NCBI RefSeq assembly: GCF_037991315.1 | Contig: NZ_CP150300.1 | Coordinates: 2,480,001-2,544,000 of the forward strand | Source: Paenibacillus sp. FSL H8-0079 | GTDB taxonomy: Bacteria > Bacillota > Bacilli > Paenibacillales > Paenibacillaceae | DNA: 64,000 bases | Direction: 5' to 3' | Position numbers and translations under genes: made by a program | Shown here: piece by piece, positions 53,059-62,566 of the stretch | How positions within the stretch are numbered: position 1 is the first letter of the stretch | How the letters are laid out: every line of letters starts with the position of its first letter | Notes under the pieces: model-generated | Database searches by the model: none | What the model was told of the DNA's origin: nothing | Seen by the model: the letters and a program-made list of their open reading frames with translations, nothing else

Positions 53059-54276
53059 ATGCGTATCATGGTACAGAAGTTCGGAGGCACTTCTCTCTCC
53101 ACTGTTCAGGCGAGAGAGCATGTGCTCCGTCACGTTAAACGTGAACTTGAGGCAGGATTGAGTCTGGTCATCGTGGTGTCTGCGATGGGGCGCCGCGGCG
53201 AGCCATATGCGACCGATACGTTGCTGGACTGGGCTGCACAGAACGGAAACGCACTATCCGCACGCGAAAAGGATTTACTGCTGTGCTGTGGTGAAATCAT
53301 ATCTGCGACGACTTTGAGCAGTTTGCTCGAACATGAAGGCATTCCAACTACAGTGCTGACCGGTGCACAAGCAGGTTTTGTGACGGACGACAATTTCGGG
53401 AATGCCCGGATATTGGATGTCCGTCCTGTTCGTGTGTTGGAGCAGCTTCAGCTTGGCCGGGTCGTTATTGTAACCGGATTCCAAGGTCAGACGGAGAACG
53501 GAGACTTCACGACACTGGGTCGTGGGGGAAGTGATACGTCTGCAACAGCTCTCGGTGCAGCATTACGTGCCGAAATGGTGGATATCTACACAGATGTGAA
53601 CGGGATTCTCACGGCCGATCCACGGATTGTTGAGGATGCGCGTCCACTGACTGTTGTGAGCTATGCAGAGATCTGTAACATGGCCCACCACGGGGCCAAG
53701 GTAATCCATCCACGTGCGGTCGAGATTGCGATGCAATCCCAGATACCTGTACGGGTAAGATCTACTTTTGCAGACACGGAAGGAACGCTGGTTACGCATC
53801 CGGAAGGATTCCAGGATGTGCAGACAGGCATTGTTGACCGTTATGTAACAGGTATCGCCTATGTGAGCAATGTAACGCAAATTACGGTGGATGTACCTGG
53901 TGGTGCAGATCGATTGCAACTAAAAGTATTCAAAACCATGGCCGAGAATTCAATCAGCGTTGATTTTATTAATGTTACCCCCTCGGGAGTTGTCTATACA
54001 GTTTTTGACAGTGATTCCGAGAAAGCCATACATGTATTACAGGAGATAGGTCTCAAGCCACAAAGCCTGTCCGGTTGTGCCAAAGTTTCCGTCATTGGCG
54101 GAGGCATTAATGGTGTACCTGGAATTATGGCTCGCATCGTCGAGTCCTTGACACTGGCAGACATTCAGATCCTGCAATCGGCAGATTCGAATACAACGAT
54201 CTGGGTACTCGTAAAAAAAGAAGATATGGTTCAGGCCCTGAGGGCACTTCACGCCTCATTCGAACTTCATTTGTAA
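53059..54276 (+). CDS. dapG: Aspartate kinase (DapG type)
   Basis: Aspartokinase starts the lysine, threonine and dipicolinate pathway. The start ATG 53059 lies seven bases after GGAGG. The product of about 405 residues has the kinase core IMVQKFGGTSLSTVQ, VVSAMGRRGEPYATDTLLDW, RGGSDTSATALGAAL, and two ACT domains in the last 140 residues. It matches DapG of B. subtilis in length and sequence, the isozyme tied to meso-diaminopimelate and sporulation. dapA follows after 47 bases. Confidence 0.95.
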   Translation: MRIMVQKFGGTSLSTVQAREHVLRHVKRELEAGLSLVIVVSAMGRRGEPYATDTLLDWAAQNGNALSAREKDLLLCCGEIISATTLSSLLEHEGIPTTVLTGAQAGFVTDDNFGNARILDVRPVRVLEQLQLGRVVIVTGFQGQTENGDFTTLGRGGSDTSATALGAALRAEMVDIYTDVNGILTADPRIVEDARPLTVVSYAEICNMAHHGAKVIHPRAVEIAMQSQIPVRVRSTFADTEGTLVTHPEGFQDVQTGIVDRYVTGIAYVSNVTQITVDVPGGADRLQLKVFKTMAENSISVDFINVTPSGVVYTVFDSDSEKAIHVLQEIGLKPQSLSGCAKVSVIGGGINGVPGIMARIVESLTLADIQILQSADSNTTIWVLVKKEDMVQALRALHASFELHL

Positions 54277-54323
54277 GCAACTGAAGTTCGAGGAGCCAAA
54301 CCTGTTTTGAAGGAGGAATCGAA

Positions 54324-55202
54324 TTGGACTTTGGAAGATTGATTACAGCAATGGTCACTCCGTTCAATGAACAAGGAGAGATTCATTGGGAGGAAACGGC
54401 ACGTCTAATCGACTATTTGATTGTAGATCAAAAGTCGGAGACGCTCGTGGTTTCCGGAACAACAGGGGAGTCTCCAACACTTAGTGATACTGAGAAAGTT
54501 CAATTATTCGAATTTGCAGTGAAACATGCGGCCGGTCGGTGCAAAATTATAGCCGGTACGGGAAGCAACAACACGGCACATTCCATCCATTTGACACAGG
54601 AAGCTGAACGTGCCGGAGTGGATGGCATATTGCTGGTTGTTCCGTATTACAACAAACCGAGTCAAGAAGGTCTCTTCAAACATTTTGAGGCCATTGCGGG
54701 CTCAACCAAGCTGCCTGTTATGCTCTACAACGTGCCTGGGCGTACAGTAACCAGCCTGTCAGCCGCTACAACACTTCGTCTGGCCCAGATTCCTAACATC
54801 GTAGCTACGAAGGAATGTGCGTCTATGGAGCAGGTTACGCTGATTGCAGCAAGTGCTCCGGAGCACTTTAGAGTGTATTCCGGTGATGATGCTTCAGGCT
54901 TGCCAGCGATTGCAGTTGGTGCCCATGGGATCGTCAGCGTGGCGAGTCATGTCGTAGGGGCAGAAATGAAGAAAATGATCGATGCCTTCTATGGCGGCGC
55001 GCCTGTTCAAGCTGCTCAGATTCATCAGCAGCTGTTCCCGGTGTTTAAAGGTCTGTTTGAGTGTCCACAACCTCTACCAAACCCGGTTGCGGTGAAATAT
55101 GCGCTGACATTGCGTGGTTTGAACGTTGGATCTGTACGCTTGCCCCTTATTCCGCCAACGGAAGAGGAGCAGGTCTATATCAAAGGTCTGCTTAATTTGT
55201 AA
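54324..55202 (+). CDS. dapA: 4-hydroxy-tetrahydrodipicolinate synthase
   Basis: DapA condenses aspartate semialdehyde with pyruvate, giving the precursor of both lysine and dipicolinate. The 292-residue TIM-barrel protein has Y135 in LYNVPGRT and the Schiff-base lysine K163 in NIVATKECASMEQ, plus SGTTGESPTL near the N-terminus. The start is TTG, eight bases after AAGGAGG. A terminator follows. Confidence 0.96.
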   Translation: MDFGRLITAMVTPFNEQGEIHWEETARLIDYLIVDQKSETLVVSGTTGESPTLSDTEKVQLFEFAVKHAAGRCKIIAGTGSNNTAHSIHLTQEAERAGVDGILLVVPYYNKPSQEGLFKHFEAIAGSTKLPVMLYNVPGRTVTSLSAATTLRLAQIPNIVATKECASMEQVTLIAASAPEHFRVYSGDDASGLPAIAVGAHGIVSVASHVVGAEMKKMIDAFYGGAPVQAAQIHQQLFPVFKGLFECPQPLPNPVAVKYALTLRGLNVGSVRLPLIPPTEEEQVYIKGLLNL

Positions 55203-55260
55203 TCATTTAGGTTGCATATGGAACTATTTTATTAATCATGAGAATTTCCATCAGATCAGC

Positions 55261-55302
55261 AAAAGAACCGCTCCTCTTATTTGAGGTTGCGGTTCTTTTT
55301 TT
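55261..55302 (+). terminator. Terminator after dapA
   Basis: AAAGAACCG (55262-55270) pairs with CGGTTCTTT (55290-55298), with inner CCTC/GAGG, followed by a run of T. Confidence 0.9.
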
Positions 55303-55367
55303 GACGAGTAATGTGAGGTTTCTTTTTCATTGCTAAGGGGAAACCTACAGGTTAACGAGAGAGTGAC

Positions 55368-55680
55368 TTGTTTTTTTTGTTTTTAATCATGTATAATGAT
55401 GTCAAGTGACTGGGTGCGGTATTTTTTTGAAATTGAAAGCGACATCGTTTCGTGGTGTGGCTTTGCGGTGAAAAAGGAAGGAACGGCTAAGAGGGAATTT
55501 CAAATCCAACTTGTTGGGTGAAAGGGAATAACTTCGAAGAACTTCTTCCAGATATCGTGAATAAAGGTGTTCTTTTGCATTCATCCCGATAGGTGGGTAT
55601 GTAATGTATGGACTACTTTTCTTAACTTACAATAAATAATAAGGTACGACGTCCAACTACCATAGGAGGTTTAGATTCAT
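55368..55680 (+). promoter_or_regulatory. Promoter and long leader of rnjB
   Basis: TTGTTT (55368-55373) and TATAAT (55392-55397) are spaced by 18 bases. The leader to the rnjB start is about 280 bases without a gene, an unusual length. The part before the promoter (55303-55367) shows a small stem AGGTTTC (55316-55322) with GAAACCT (55340-55346). The 478-base gap otherwise holds nothing I recognise. Confidence 0.6.
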
Positions 55681-57360
55681 TTGTCTAAGAAAAATAATAA
55701 CGATAAACTGATGATTTTTGCATTGGGCGGCGTAGGCGAGATTGGTAAAAATATGTACGTCATCCAATACGCTAACGACATTGTAGTCGTAGATGCTGGT
55801 CTTAAATTCCCTGAAGAAGATATGCTTGGTATTGATATTGTCATCCCTGACATTTCTTACCTGACTGAGAACCGTGACAAAGTAAGAGGAATTATCCTTA
55901 CTCACGGACATGAGGATCACATTGGTGGTCTGCCATATGTTCTCAAACATCTGAATGTTCCTGTATACGGAACAAGACTCACGCTTGGACTTGTAGAAAA
56001 CAAGCTGAAAGAAGCGAACTTGCTGGGTGAAACAAAACGTATTCTGATTGATGCGGATTCCGAGATTCAACTTGGAACTGCATTGAAAGCATCGTTCTTC
56101 GCTACTAACCATAGTATTCCGGATTCCGTTGGTGTATGTGTCGAAACACCGGAAGGTGCAGTTGTTCACACAGGTGACTTCAAATTTGACCACACTCCAG
56201 TCAATGGTCAATATGCAGATCTTCAGCGTATGGCACAGATCGGAACGAATGGCGTACTTGCGCTGTTGTCCGACAGTACGAATGCTGAGAAACCTGGATT
56301 CACACCATCGGAGAAAAATGTGGGTATTGTTCTGGAAGATATCTTCCGTAAAGCAAGTCAACGCGTTGTTGTAGCGACATTTGCTTCCAACGTACACCGT
56401 ATCCAACAGGTAATCAACGCAGCAGAAGTAACTGGACGTAAAGTTGCAGTTATCGGACGCAGCATGGTCAATGTTGTCGGTATTGCTTCGGAACTGGGTT
56501 ACCTTGAGATTCCAGACGGCATGATCATTGAACCCGAAGAAGTAGGCAAGATGGCTGCTGATCGTGTCGTGATTCTCTGCACAGGAAGCCAAGGCGAACC
56601 AATGTCAGCACTGACACGTATGGCTCGTTCCACGCACCGTAAAGTGGACATCCTGCCAGGAGACACTGTCATTATCGCAGCAACACCGGTTCCGGGTAAT
56701 GAGAAATATGTAGGCCGTACGATTGATGAACTGTTCCGTCTGGGCGCTAACGTGCATTACAGCGGTGCTAACAGTGGCGTTCACGTATCTGGTCACGGTA
56801 GCCAGGAAGAGCTCAAACTGATGCTCAACCTGATGAAACCGAAATTCTTCTTGCCGATTCACGGTGAATTCCGTATGCAGCGTCGCCACGCGGTTCTTGC
56901 TGAATCTGTAGGTGTAGAACCTGAGAACATTTTCATTACGGATATCGGTGAAGTGATTGAAATTCAAGGTGGAGCAGCGCGTAGAGCAGGAAAAGTTACT
57001 GCAGGTAATGTGTTGATCGACGGCTTGGGTGTAGGCGATGTGGGTAACATTGTACTTCGTGACCGTAAATTGCTGTCACAAGATGGTATCCTCGTTGTCG
57101 TGGTAACACTGAGCAAACAGGATGGAAAAATTGTTTCCGGTCCTGACATCATCTCTCGCGGATTTGTGTATGTACGCGAATCGGAAGGACTACTGGATGA
57201 GGCCAACCGGATCGTTAGCAGCACATTGCAGAAGTTGATGAGTGAGAACGTTAACGAGTGGGCTTCACTCAAAACGAATGTTAAAGATGCACTGGGACGC
57301 TTCCTGTATGAGCAAACTCGTCGTAGACCGATGATTTTGCCAATCATTATGGAAGTTTAA
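55681..57360 (+). CDS. rnjB: Ribonuclease J (RnjB position)
   Basis: RNase J is a dual endonuclease and 5'-3' exonuclease of the metallo-beta-lactamase/beta-CASP type. The 559-residue product has the zinc motif H75-H77-D79-H80 (THGHEDHIGGL), HTGDFKFDHTP, the beta-CASP CTGSQGEPMSALTRMA and VHVSGHGSQEEL. Start is TTG about eleven bases after AGGAGG. The place after dapA equals that of rnjB in B. subtilis; sequence alone does not rule out the RnjA paralogue. Confidence 0.93.
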   Translation: MSKKNNNDKLMIFALGGVGEIGKNMYVIQYANDIVVVDAGLKFPEEDMLGIDIVIPDISYLTENRDKVRGIILTHGHEDHIGGLPYVLKHLNVPVYGTRLTLGLVENKLKEANLLGETKRILIDADSEIQLGTALKASFFATNHSIPDSVGVCVETPEGAVVHTGDFKFDHTPVNGQYADLQRMAQIGTNGVLALLSDSTNAEKPGFTPSEKNVGIVLEDIFRKASQRVVVATFASNVHRIQQVINAAEVTGRKVAVIGRSMVNVVGIASELGYLEIPDGMIIEPEEVGKMAADRVVILCTGSQGEPMSALTRMARSTHRKVDILPGDTVIIAATPVPGNEKYVGRTIDELFRLGANVHYSGANSGVHVSGHGSQEELKLMLNLMKPKFFLPIHGEFRMQRRHAVLAESVGVEPENIFITDIGEVIEIQGGAARRAGKVTAGNVLIDGLGVGDVGNIVLRDRKLLSQDGILVVVVTLSKQDGKIVSGPDIISRGFVYVRESEGLLDEANRIVSSTLQKLMSENVNEWASLKTNVKDALGRFLYEQTRRRPMILPIIMEV

Positions 57361-57398
57361 AATAGGCTAAACAAAAACATATATTCAGGCACACAGTC

Positions 57399-57453
57399 GC
57401 CCCTTCTCTACGAGTAATATTGGACGGTTCCTCGTAGAGAAGGGGCTTTTTTT
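57399..57453 (+). terminator. Very strong terminator after rnjB
   Basis: A perfect 16-bp stem (57399-57414 with 57431-57446) ends in seven T (57447-57453). Confidence 0.95.
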
Positions 57454-57500
57454 GCGTTTTTCAGGGTAATCGCCAATATGTGAAGCAATTTGATGTGTCG

Positions 57501-57532
57501 GGTATAAGGCGGTTGGAAAAATCCCCATACTA
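57501..57532 (+). promoter_or_regulatory. Weak sigma-G-like promoter before tepA
   Basis: CATACTA (57526-57532) fits the sigma-G -10 consensus CATWHTA, and GGTATA (57501-57506) matches the -35 consensus TGMATR at four of six bases; the spacer of 19 is one longer than usual. I recall that tepA of B. subtilis is expressed in the forespore, which would agree. Confidence 0.4.
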
Positions 57533-57573
57533 AGGAAATACATTAAATGTTTCTGGAGAAGGGGATTAATGAA

Positions 57574-58347
57574 ATGAATGAACGTATGAATGGCAAGCAG
57601 GCGTCAAAATCCAATCAGCCGGAGGTTGAAGCACCGGAGATCCCGTTGCAAGAGGACAAGGATATCTCTCCTGTTACGGAGACTATTCAGCAATTTGGGC
57701 AGACACAGTCGCCAGCAGGTGAATCGAACATTTTCTGTATGACGATCATCGGACAGGTGGAAGGGCATTTAATTTTGCCACCACAAAACAAAACAACAAA
57801 GTATGAGCATATCATTCCACAGCTAGTGGCTGCAGAACAGAATCAGCGTATTGAAGGTATTCTGATCATTCTGAACACGGTAGGTGGAGATGTAGAAGCG
57901 GGTCTGGCCATTGCAGAGATGATTGCTTCCCTGAGCAAACCTACGGTGACTGTGGTCATTGGTGGAGGGCATAGCATTGGAGTACCGATTGCGGTAGCTT
58001 CAACGTATTCCTTGATTGCCGGAAGTGCAACGATGACGATCCATCCCATCCGTATGAACGGACTTGTCATTGGTGTACCTCAGACGTTTGAGTATATGGA
58101 GAAAATGCAGGAACGGGTTGTTCGATTCGTGACTTCTCATTCGAATATCTCTGAAGAGATGTTCAAAGAACTGATGTTTAAGACTGGCGAGTTGAATCGG
58201 GATATTGGTACAGCTGTAGGAAGTGCAGATGCAGTGAAACATGGATTGATGGATGCAGTGGGTGGGATTGGACAGGCTATTGCTCAGTTAAATCAGCTCA
58301 TAGGAGACAAGAGACAAACCCTGCAGGCGGGAGGTTATACACAATGA
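57574..58347 (+). CDS. tepA: ClpP-like serine protease TepA
   Basis: TepA is a ClpP-fold protease that in B. subtilis helps spore outgrowth by degrading small acid-soluble proteins. I choose ATG 57574 after AAGGGG; an in-frame ATG 27 bases earlier precedes that site. The product of about 257 residues has a disordered N-terminus (about 45 residues), then the ClpP fold with [20 protein letters not shown], nucleophile S134 in GGGHSIGVP and H157 in [10 protein letters not shown]. ylzJ overlaps by four bases. Confidence 0.9.
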   Translation: MNERMNGKQASKSNQPEVEAPEIPLQEDKDISPVTETIQQFGQTQSPAGESNIFCMTIIGQVEGHLILPPQNKTTKYEHIIPQLVAAEQNQRIEGILIILNTVGGDVEAGLAIAEMIASLSKPTVTVVIGGGHSIGVPIAVASTYSLIAGSATMTIHPIRMNGLVIGVPQTFEYMEKMQERVVRFVTSHSNISEEMFKELMFKTGELNRDIGTAVGSADAVKHGLMDAVGGIGQAIAQLNQLIGDKRQTLQAGGYTQ

Positions 58348-58574
58348 CACTATACACCGTGATGCCTCCTGAACAACTCTGGTCTGGAATGTGGAAAGAG
58401 GGCGAAGATACGAGGGAGATCAAGATGAATGGTTTGTTAATGCAAGTGAGGCCTGTGAATGACAATGAAGCCGTTATTGTGCGTTTACTGGATTGTCCGC
58501 TTGAAGCCTATCTCAATCCTGCCAATATGCCAGGTTCGACCATTCCGCTTTCAGGTAACTTGGGATCAGCATAA
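58344..58574 (+). CDS. ylzJ: YlzJ-like small protein
   Basis: The 76-residue protein ([20 protein letters not shown], then [17 protein letters not shown] [20 protein letters not shown]) matches the YlzJ family, whose function is unknown. In B. subtilis it is likewise between tepA and spoIIIE. Its start overlaps tepA by four bases (ATGA), suggesting the two are made together. No membrane segment is seen. Confidence 0.82.
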   Translation: MTLYTVMPPEQLWSGMWKEGEDTREIKMNGLLMQVRPVNDNEAVIVRLLDCPLEAYLNPANMPGSTIPLSGNLGSA

Positions 58575-58632
58575 CGCGACGAATTCAGACAAATTGAGCA
58601 GAAAAAGAACATATGTACGGACTATATTTGTA

Positions 58633-58641
58633 TGGTATAAT
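58633..58641 (+). promoter_or_regulatory. Extended -10 promoter before spoIIIE
   Basis: TGG followed by TATAAT (58636-58641) forms a perfect extended -10; no good -35 is visible 17 bases upstream. It would give a very short leader before the TTG at 58665. Confidence 0.5.
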
Positions 58642-58664
58642 ATTCTTCTGGGGGTGACCTGATT

Positions 58665-61403
58665 TTGGCCAGAAGAAAAAAGAGGAAAAAAAAGGGCGCT
58701 GGTTTTAGTGGCGTTTTAAAATATGAAATTTACGGAATTGTGCTGATTACCCTTGCTGTTATTGCATTATCGGGTGAAGCCACCGTTGGACGTTCGCTTT
58801 CCAAGATGTTCGGACTGATGCTTGGTAAGTTTTATTTTGCGATTCCACTTGTTGGTATTTATTATGGTCTCATGGTGATGATTCACCGGAAATGGCCGAG
58901 TGGCTGGACCACGCGCAAGACAGGACTTGTTTTGCTGGTCTTTGCTTTAACCCTGATGAGTACCGTCTCTGCAATGCACCAGAAGCTCATTCCGGTGGGT
59001 GCGCTTGAGCCTGGTGCTGTGATTACACAGGTACATAATGATATGCAAACCGAGTTGCTAACCCCTGCTGCGCCAGGTGAGAGGGACTCCATGCTTAACA
59101 AGGATATCAGCGGTGGTTATCTCGGGGCTGGGCAATTTGCCCTGTTCCTGTGGCTGTTCGGTAGCCTTGGGGCAAGACTCATCATGATCGTAATGTTTGT
59201 CATCAGCTTTATGCTGATTACGAATCTTTCTTATGTGGATCTGATTCGAATATTTCGAACGAAGGTCTGGGATGCCGGGAGTTCAATGTACAAAAAATTG
59301 GAGTCGAGGTCCTCTGCACGTTCTGCTACAGCTCCTGATGCCAGGAAGAAAGGGAATACCCGTAAAGTGGTACCTGTCCCTGTTGAAGATGATGAAGACG
59401 AGTATGAGGATGAATTAGAGGAACAGCATCTGCCTAAACGAAAAGCACCAATATTCTTCCAATTGTTTGGAAAATGGGGAGCTGACCGGGAACAGGCGAA
59501 ATCAGGACGTGAAATCGATCAGGCGGATTCGGCAGAAACAGAACAGATTGTATACCGCGCCGAACAAGATCACCGTCCAGATGCTTGGCAGGATGCAACC
59601 GAAGACGTAGCGAATAAGTCCGCTTCATCACATGTTCCCGTTCAGGCTAAACCTAACTCTGCGCCGATTATTCGAGACTTTTTCGAGCATGTCAGAGCAG
59701 AAGATGCAAGTATTGAAGATGATCTGGATGATGCTTATCCATTCCCGGATGATCTCACCGATACCAACGCAGTTCAAGAGGGCGAGCATGCCATTAAAAT
59801 AACAGATGAACTGGTAGAGACAGAGTGGTCTGCATCCGATGCGGGAACGGGCGTGCCGAATGCAGTGGATGACATTCAGAGTGGAGAAGAAGTGCCGAAT
59901 GATACAACGCCGGGAACAGATAGTCCAACTCCCGAGGGGCAGGACGCACAACCAATCAAACCACCGCCTCCGCCACCGAAGCCGTACAAGCTGCCTTCAT
60001 TCCGTCTCCTTGCCAAGCCGAACAACGGGAGCAAGGCGGGTGACCAGAAGGATTACATGCAGACAGCGCGCAAACTGGAAGCCACACTGGAAAGTTTCGG
60101 TGTTCGCGCCAAAGTACTTGAAGTGGTTCGGGGCCCTGCGGTTACAAGGTATGAGATTCAGCCCGATATTGGTGTCAAAGTCAGCAGGATTGTCAGTCTA
60201 ACGGATGATATCGCGTTGGCTCTGGCGGCAAAAGATATCCGGATGGAAGCGCCGATTCCCGGGAAGTCCGCTATAGGTATCGAGGTACCTAATGGCGAGG
60301 TGTCGGTTGTAACGATGCGTGAAGTAATGGAGACAGCAACGTTCCAGGATGCAGAATCCAAAGTGACCATTGCATTTGGCCGAGATATCTCCGGACAGAC
60401 GATCATTGGTAACTTGGCTCGTATGCCCCATTTGCTGGTCGCAGGTGCTACAGGTTCCGGTAAGTCGGTATGTATCAACGGAATTATTACCAGCATATTG
60501 TACAAAGCGAAGCCGGATGAAGTGAAGTTCTTGATGGTCGATCCCAAGATGGTTGAGTTGAACGTATATAACGGAATTCCTCATCTGATGGCACCGGTAG
60601 TAACAGATCCCAAACGAGCATCACTTGCGCTCAAAAAGATCGTGGTTGAGATGGAGAAAAGATATGAACTATTCTCCAAATCCGGTACGCGGAACGTTGA
60701 AGGCTACAACAATCTGATGAAAGATAATCCTGCGGCTGTTCTACCGTATATCGTTGTTATTGTGGACGAGCTTGCAGATCTCATGATGGTTGCAGCCGGA
60801 GATGTGGAAGATGCGATTGCGCGGCTTGCCCAGATGGCTCGTGCAGCCGGCATCCACTTGATTATTGCCACACAACGTCCTTCCGTTGACGTTATTACCG
60901 GGGTAATCAAGGCTAACATTCCTTCCCGGATTGCCTTCGGCGTATCCTCCCAAGTCGATTCCCGAACGATTCTGGATATGGGTGGGGCTGAGAAACTGTT
61001 GGGCCGTGGAGACATGTTGTTCATGCCAATGGGCGCATCAAAACCGGTTCGTGTACAAGGTGCATTTATGAGCGATGAAGAAGTCGAGAATATTGTAAAC
61101 TACGTACGTGGTCAAGGTGAGGCGCAGTATGATGAGTCCCTTGTACCTGAGGTGGACGACTCTATCCAGGCTGAAGATGAAGTACAGGACGAGTTATACG
61201 AAAAGGCAGTACAGATTATTCTGGAGGCCAAGCAAGCGTCTGTTTCTCTGCTACAACGTCGAATGCGAGTAGGATACACCCGTGCCGCACGTTTAATTGA
61301 CTCGATGGAAGCTCGGGGTGTAATCGGTCCTTACGAGGGTAGCAAACCAAGGGAAGTACTGGTTTCACTTGAACAGTATCAGCAGAATAAAATAAGCTCG
61401 TAG
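58665..61403 (+). CDS. spoIIIE: DNA translocase SpoIIIE/FtsK
   Basis: It pumps chromosomal DNA across the septum. The 912-residue product starts with TTG after GGGGGTGA. It has a basic N-terminus (RRKKRKKKG), four membrane segments in the first 190 residues, and a very acidic low-complexity linker (about 215-440) ending in [12 protein letters not shown]. The RecA-like motor carries Walker A GATGSGKS (594-601) and [15 protein letters not shown] (Walker B), and a C-terminal winged-helix gamma domain ([21 protein letters not shown]) completes it. It is about 125 residues longer than SpoIIIE of B. subtilis because of the linker. FtsK/SpoIIIE paralogues cannot be told apart by this alone; position favours SpoIIIE. 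Confidence 0.94.
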   Translation: MARRKKRKKKGAGFSGVLKYEIYGIVLITLAVIALSGEATVGRSLSKMFGLMLGKFYFAIPLVGIYYGLMVMIHRKWPSGWTTRKTGLVLLVFALTLMSTVSAMHQKLIPVGALEPGAVITQVHNDMQTELLTPAAPGERDSMLNKDISGGYLGAGQFALFLWLFGSLGARLIMIVMFVISFMLITNLSYVDLIRIFRTKVWDAGSSMYKKLESRSSARSATAPDARKKGNTRKVVPVPVEDDEDEYEDELEEQHLPKRKAPIFFQLFGKWGADREQAKSGREIDQADSAETEQIVYRAEQDHRPDAWQDATEDVANKSASSHVPVQAKPNSAPIIRDFFEHVRAEDASIEDDLDDAYPFPDDLTDTNAVQEGEHAIKITDELVETEWSASDAGTGVPNAVDDIQSGEEVPNDTTPGTDSPTPEGQDAQPIKPPPPPPKPYKLPSFRLLAKPNNGSKAGDQKDYMQTARKLEATLESFGVRAKVLEVVRGPAVTRYEIQPDIGVKVSRIVSLTDDIALALAAKDIRMEAPIPGKSAIGIEVPNGEVSVVTMREVMETATFQDAESKVTIAFGRDISGQTIIGNLARMPHLLVAGATGSGKSVCINGIITSILYKAKPDEVKFLMVDPKMVELNVYNGIPHLMAPVVTDPKRASLALKKIVVEMEKRYELFSKSGTRNVEGYNNLMKDNPAAVLPYIVVIVDELADLMMVAAGDVEDAIARLAQMARAAGIHLIIATQRPSVDVITGVIKANIPSRIAFGVSSQVDSRTILDMGGAEKLLGRGDMLFMPMGASKPVRVQGAFMSDEEVENIVNYVRGQGEAQYDESLVPEVDDSIQAEDEVQDELYEKAVQIILEAKQASVSLLQRRMRVGYTRAARLIDSMEARGVIGPYEGSKPREVLVSLEQYQQNKISS

Positions 61404-61436
61404 TGTAACATGTAACATGGTTACAACGAATCGTTT

Positions 61437-61469
61437 AAGCCCTCAACCTTATTGGTTGAGGGCTTTTTG
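61437..61469 (+). terminator. Terminator after spoIIIE
   Basis: AAGCCCTCAACC (61437-61448) pairs with GGTTGAGGGCTT (61454-61465), followed by TTT. Confidence 0.93.
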
Positions 61470-61522
61470 CTTACCCATCGGACTGAAGTTTTGCCATCTA
61501 CTCCAAAGATCGGATGTTTTGG

Positions 61523-61553
61523 TGCATAGGAAGCAAGCAGGCTTGTCATAATA
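61523..61553 (+). promoter_or_regulatory. Consensus sigma-G promoter of the SleB-like gene
   Basis: TGCATA (61523-61528) and CATAATA (61547-61553) match the sigma-G consensus TGMATR-N18-CATWHTA at every position, with the ideal spacer of 18. The spacer includes a short palindrome, CAAGC-AG-GCTTG. The predicted start is about 40 bases before the gene. Forespore expression suits a spore cortex hydrolase. Confidence 0.78.
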
Positions 61554-61601
61554 ACATTAGCGATTCTGTTAATCCCACAAGAGAAAGGTAGAGCACAGTC
61601 G

Positions 61602-62438
61602 ATGCGAAAAATGAATCTATGGCTTTTCACTGCTATTTTGCTGATATCCGCATTGGGAATTCGTTATTTGCTTCCTGGGAATACAGCAACTGAAAGTTCA
61701 ACCGAACATACACCACAGGTAGAAGAAAAGGCCTTGCCTACGTTTAGCAGCAGTACAGTGAAATATGGAAGTTACGGTCAGGATGTATATGAGCTTCAGG
61801 GGCGTCTGAAGTACCTGGGGTTTTACAATGGTAAAATCGACAGTAATTTTGGCAGCAGCACGCTGAAATCCGTTAAATGGTTTCAATCCGAGTTTGGCAT
61901 GAAGGCAGATGGTGTGGTTGGATCGGAAACCAAGCTCAAGCTGTACAATGCTTCAACCAAATGGTCTCCAACAGAACCGCCACTTCATAAGGAATCCTCA
62001 GGTGGGGGTGGGGGTGGGGGCAGCAGCAACAACACAGCAGACAAAGAGCAGGATAATATGGGGTCTGCTAATGCACTTGGTCTCTCGGAGAATGAACTCA
62101 AAATTATGGCTAACGCAGTCTATGGTGAGGCCCGGGGGGAACCGTTCGAAGGTCAAGTTGCAGTAGCAGCAGTAATTCTGAATCGCGTAAATTCACCAAG
62201 TTTTCCAAGTACGCCCTCTGGCGTAATCTTTCAGCCAGGTGCATTTACGGCTGTAGCGGACGGACAGATATACCTGGAACCGAACGCACAAGCCAAAAAG
62301 GCAGTTGAACAAGCATTGAATGGCTGGGACCCGTCGGGCGGATGCCTCTATTATTTTAATCCGAAGACAGCAACATCCAAATGGATTTGGACCCGTCCAC
62401 AGGTGAAAACAATCGGTCAGCATATTTTTTGTATGTGA
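61602..62438 (+). CDS. SleB-like spore cortex-lytic enzyme (peptidoglycan-binding plus Hydrolase_2)
   Basis: The 278-residue product has a signal or membrane segment (about residues 4-20) and a peptidoglycan-binding repeat (about 52-115, YGSYGQDVYELQGRLKYLGF and SVKWFQSEFGMKADGVVG). A glycine-rich linker of seven Gly (about 134-140) follows, then a C-terminal SleB/CwlJ hydrolase domain (about 155-278) with E176 in VYGEARGEPFEGQVAV and NPKTATSKWIWTR. The layout is that of SleB. No ypeB gene follows, unlike the B. subtilis sleB-ypeB pair, so a SleB paralogue is possible. A second ATG nine bases downstream is an alternative start. Confidence 0.88.
   Translation: MRKMNLWLFTAILLISALGIRYLLPGNTATESSTEHTPQVEEKALPTFSSSTVKYGSYGQDVYELQGRLKYLGFYNGKIDSNFGSSTLKSVKWFQSEFGMKADGVVGSETKLKLYNASTKWSPTEPPLHKESSGGGGGGGSSNNTADKEQDNMGSANALGLSENELKIMANAVYGEARGEPFEGQVAVAAVILNRVNSPSFPSTPSGVIFQPGAFTAVADGQIYLEPNAQAKKAVEQALNGWDPSGGCLYYFNPKTATSKWIWTRPQVKTIGQHIFCM
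62001..62020 (+). repeat. In-frame G-rich hexamer repeat in the SleB-like linker
   Basis: GGTGGGGG then GTGGGGG-type units form three G5 runs separated by single T, coding for part of the Gly linker. Slippage would change the linker by two Gly per unit without a frameshift; the strand can also form G-quadruplex-like folds. Confidence 0.7.
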
Positions 62439-62446
62439 TGATGTTG

Positions 62447-62488
62447 GAAGCAACCAGAAGGCGTGACTTCGGTTGCTTCTTGCCTTTT
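62447..62488 (+). terminator. Terminator after the SleB-like gene
   Basis: GAAGCAACC (62447-62455) pairs with GGTTGCTTC (62471-62479), followed by the moderately T-rich TTGCCTTTT. Confidence 0.6.
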
Positions 62489-62566
62489 GATTGGGTTAAA
62501 ATGGTTGTTACGTTTAAGCTTGAACATAAGTACACGATAAATGACGCCGTAAAGGGGTTTTGACAT

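Noticed and set aside
55402..55584. 60-residue open frame on the minus strand upstream of rnjB
   Set aside because: No ribosome site, no recognisable domain, and it overlaps the rnjB promoter and leader; composition looks like a chance frame.
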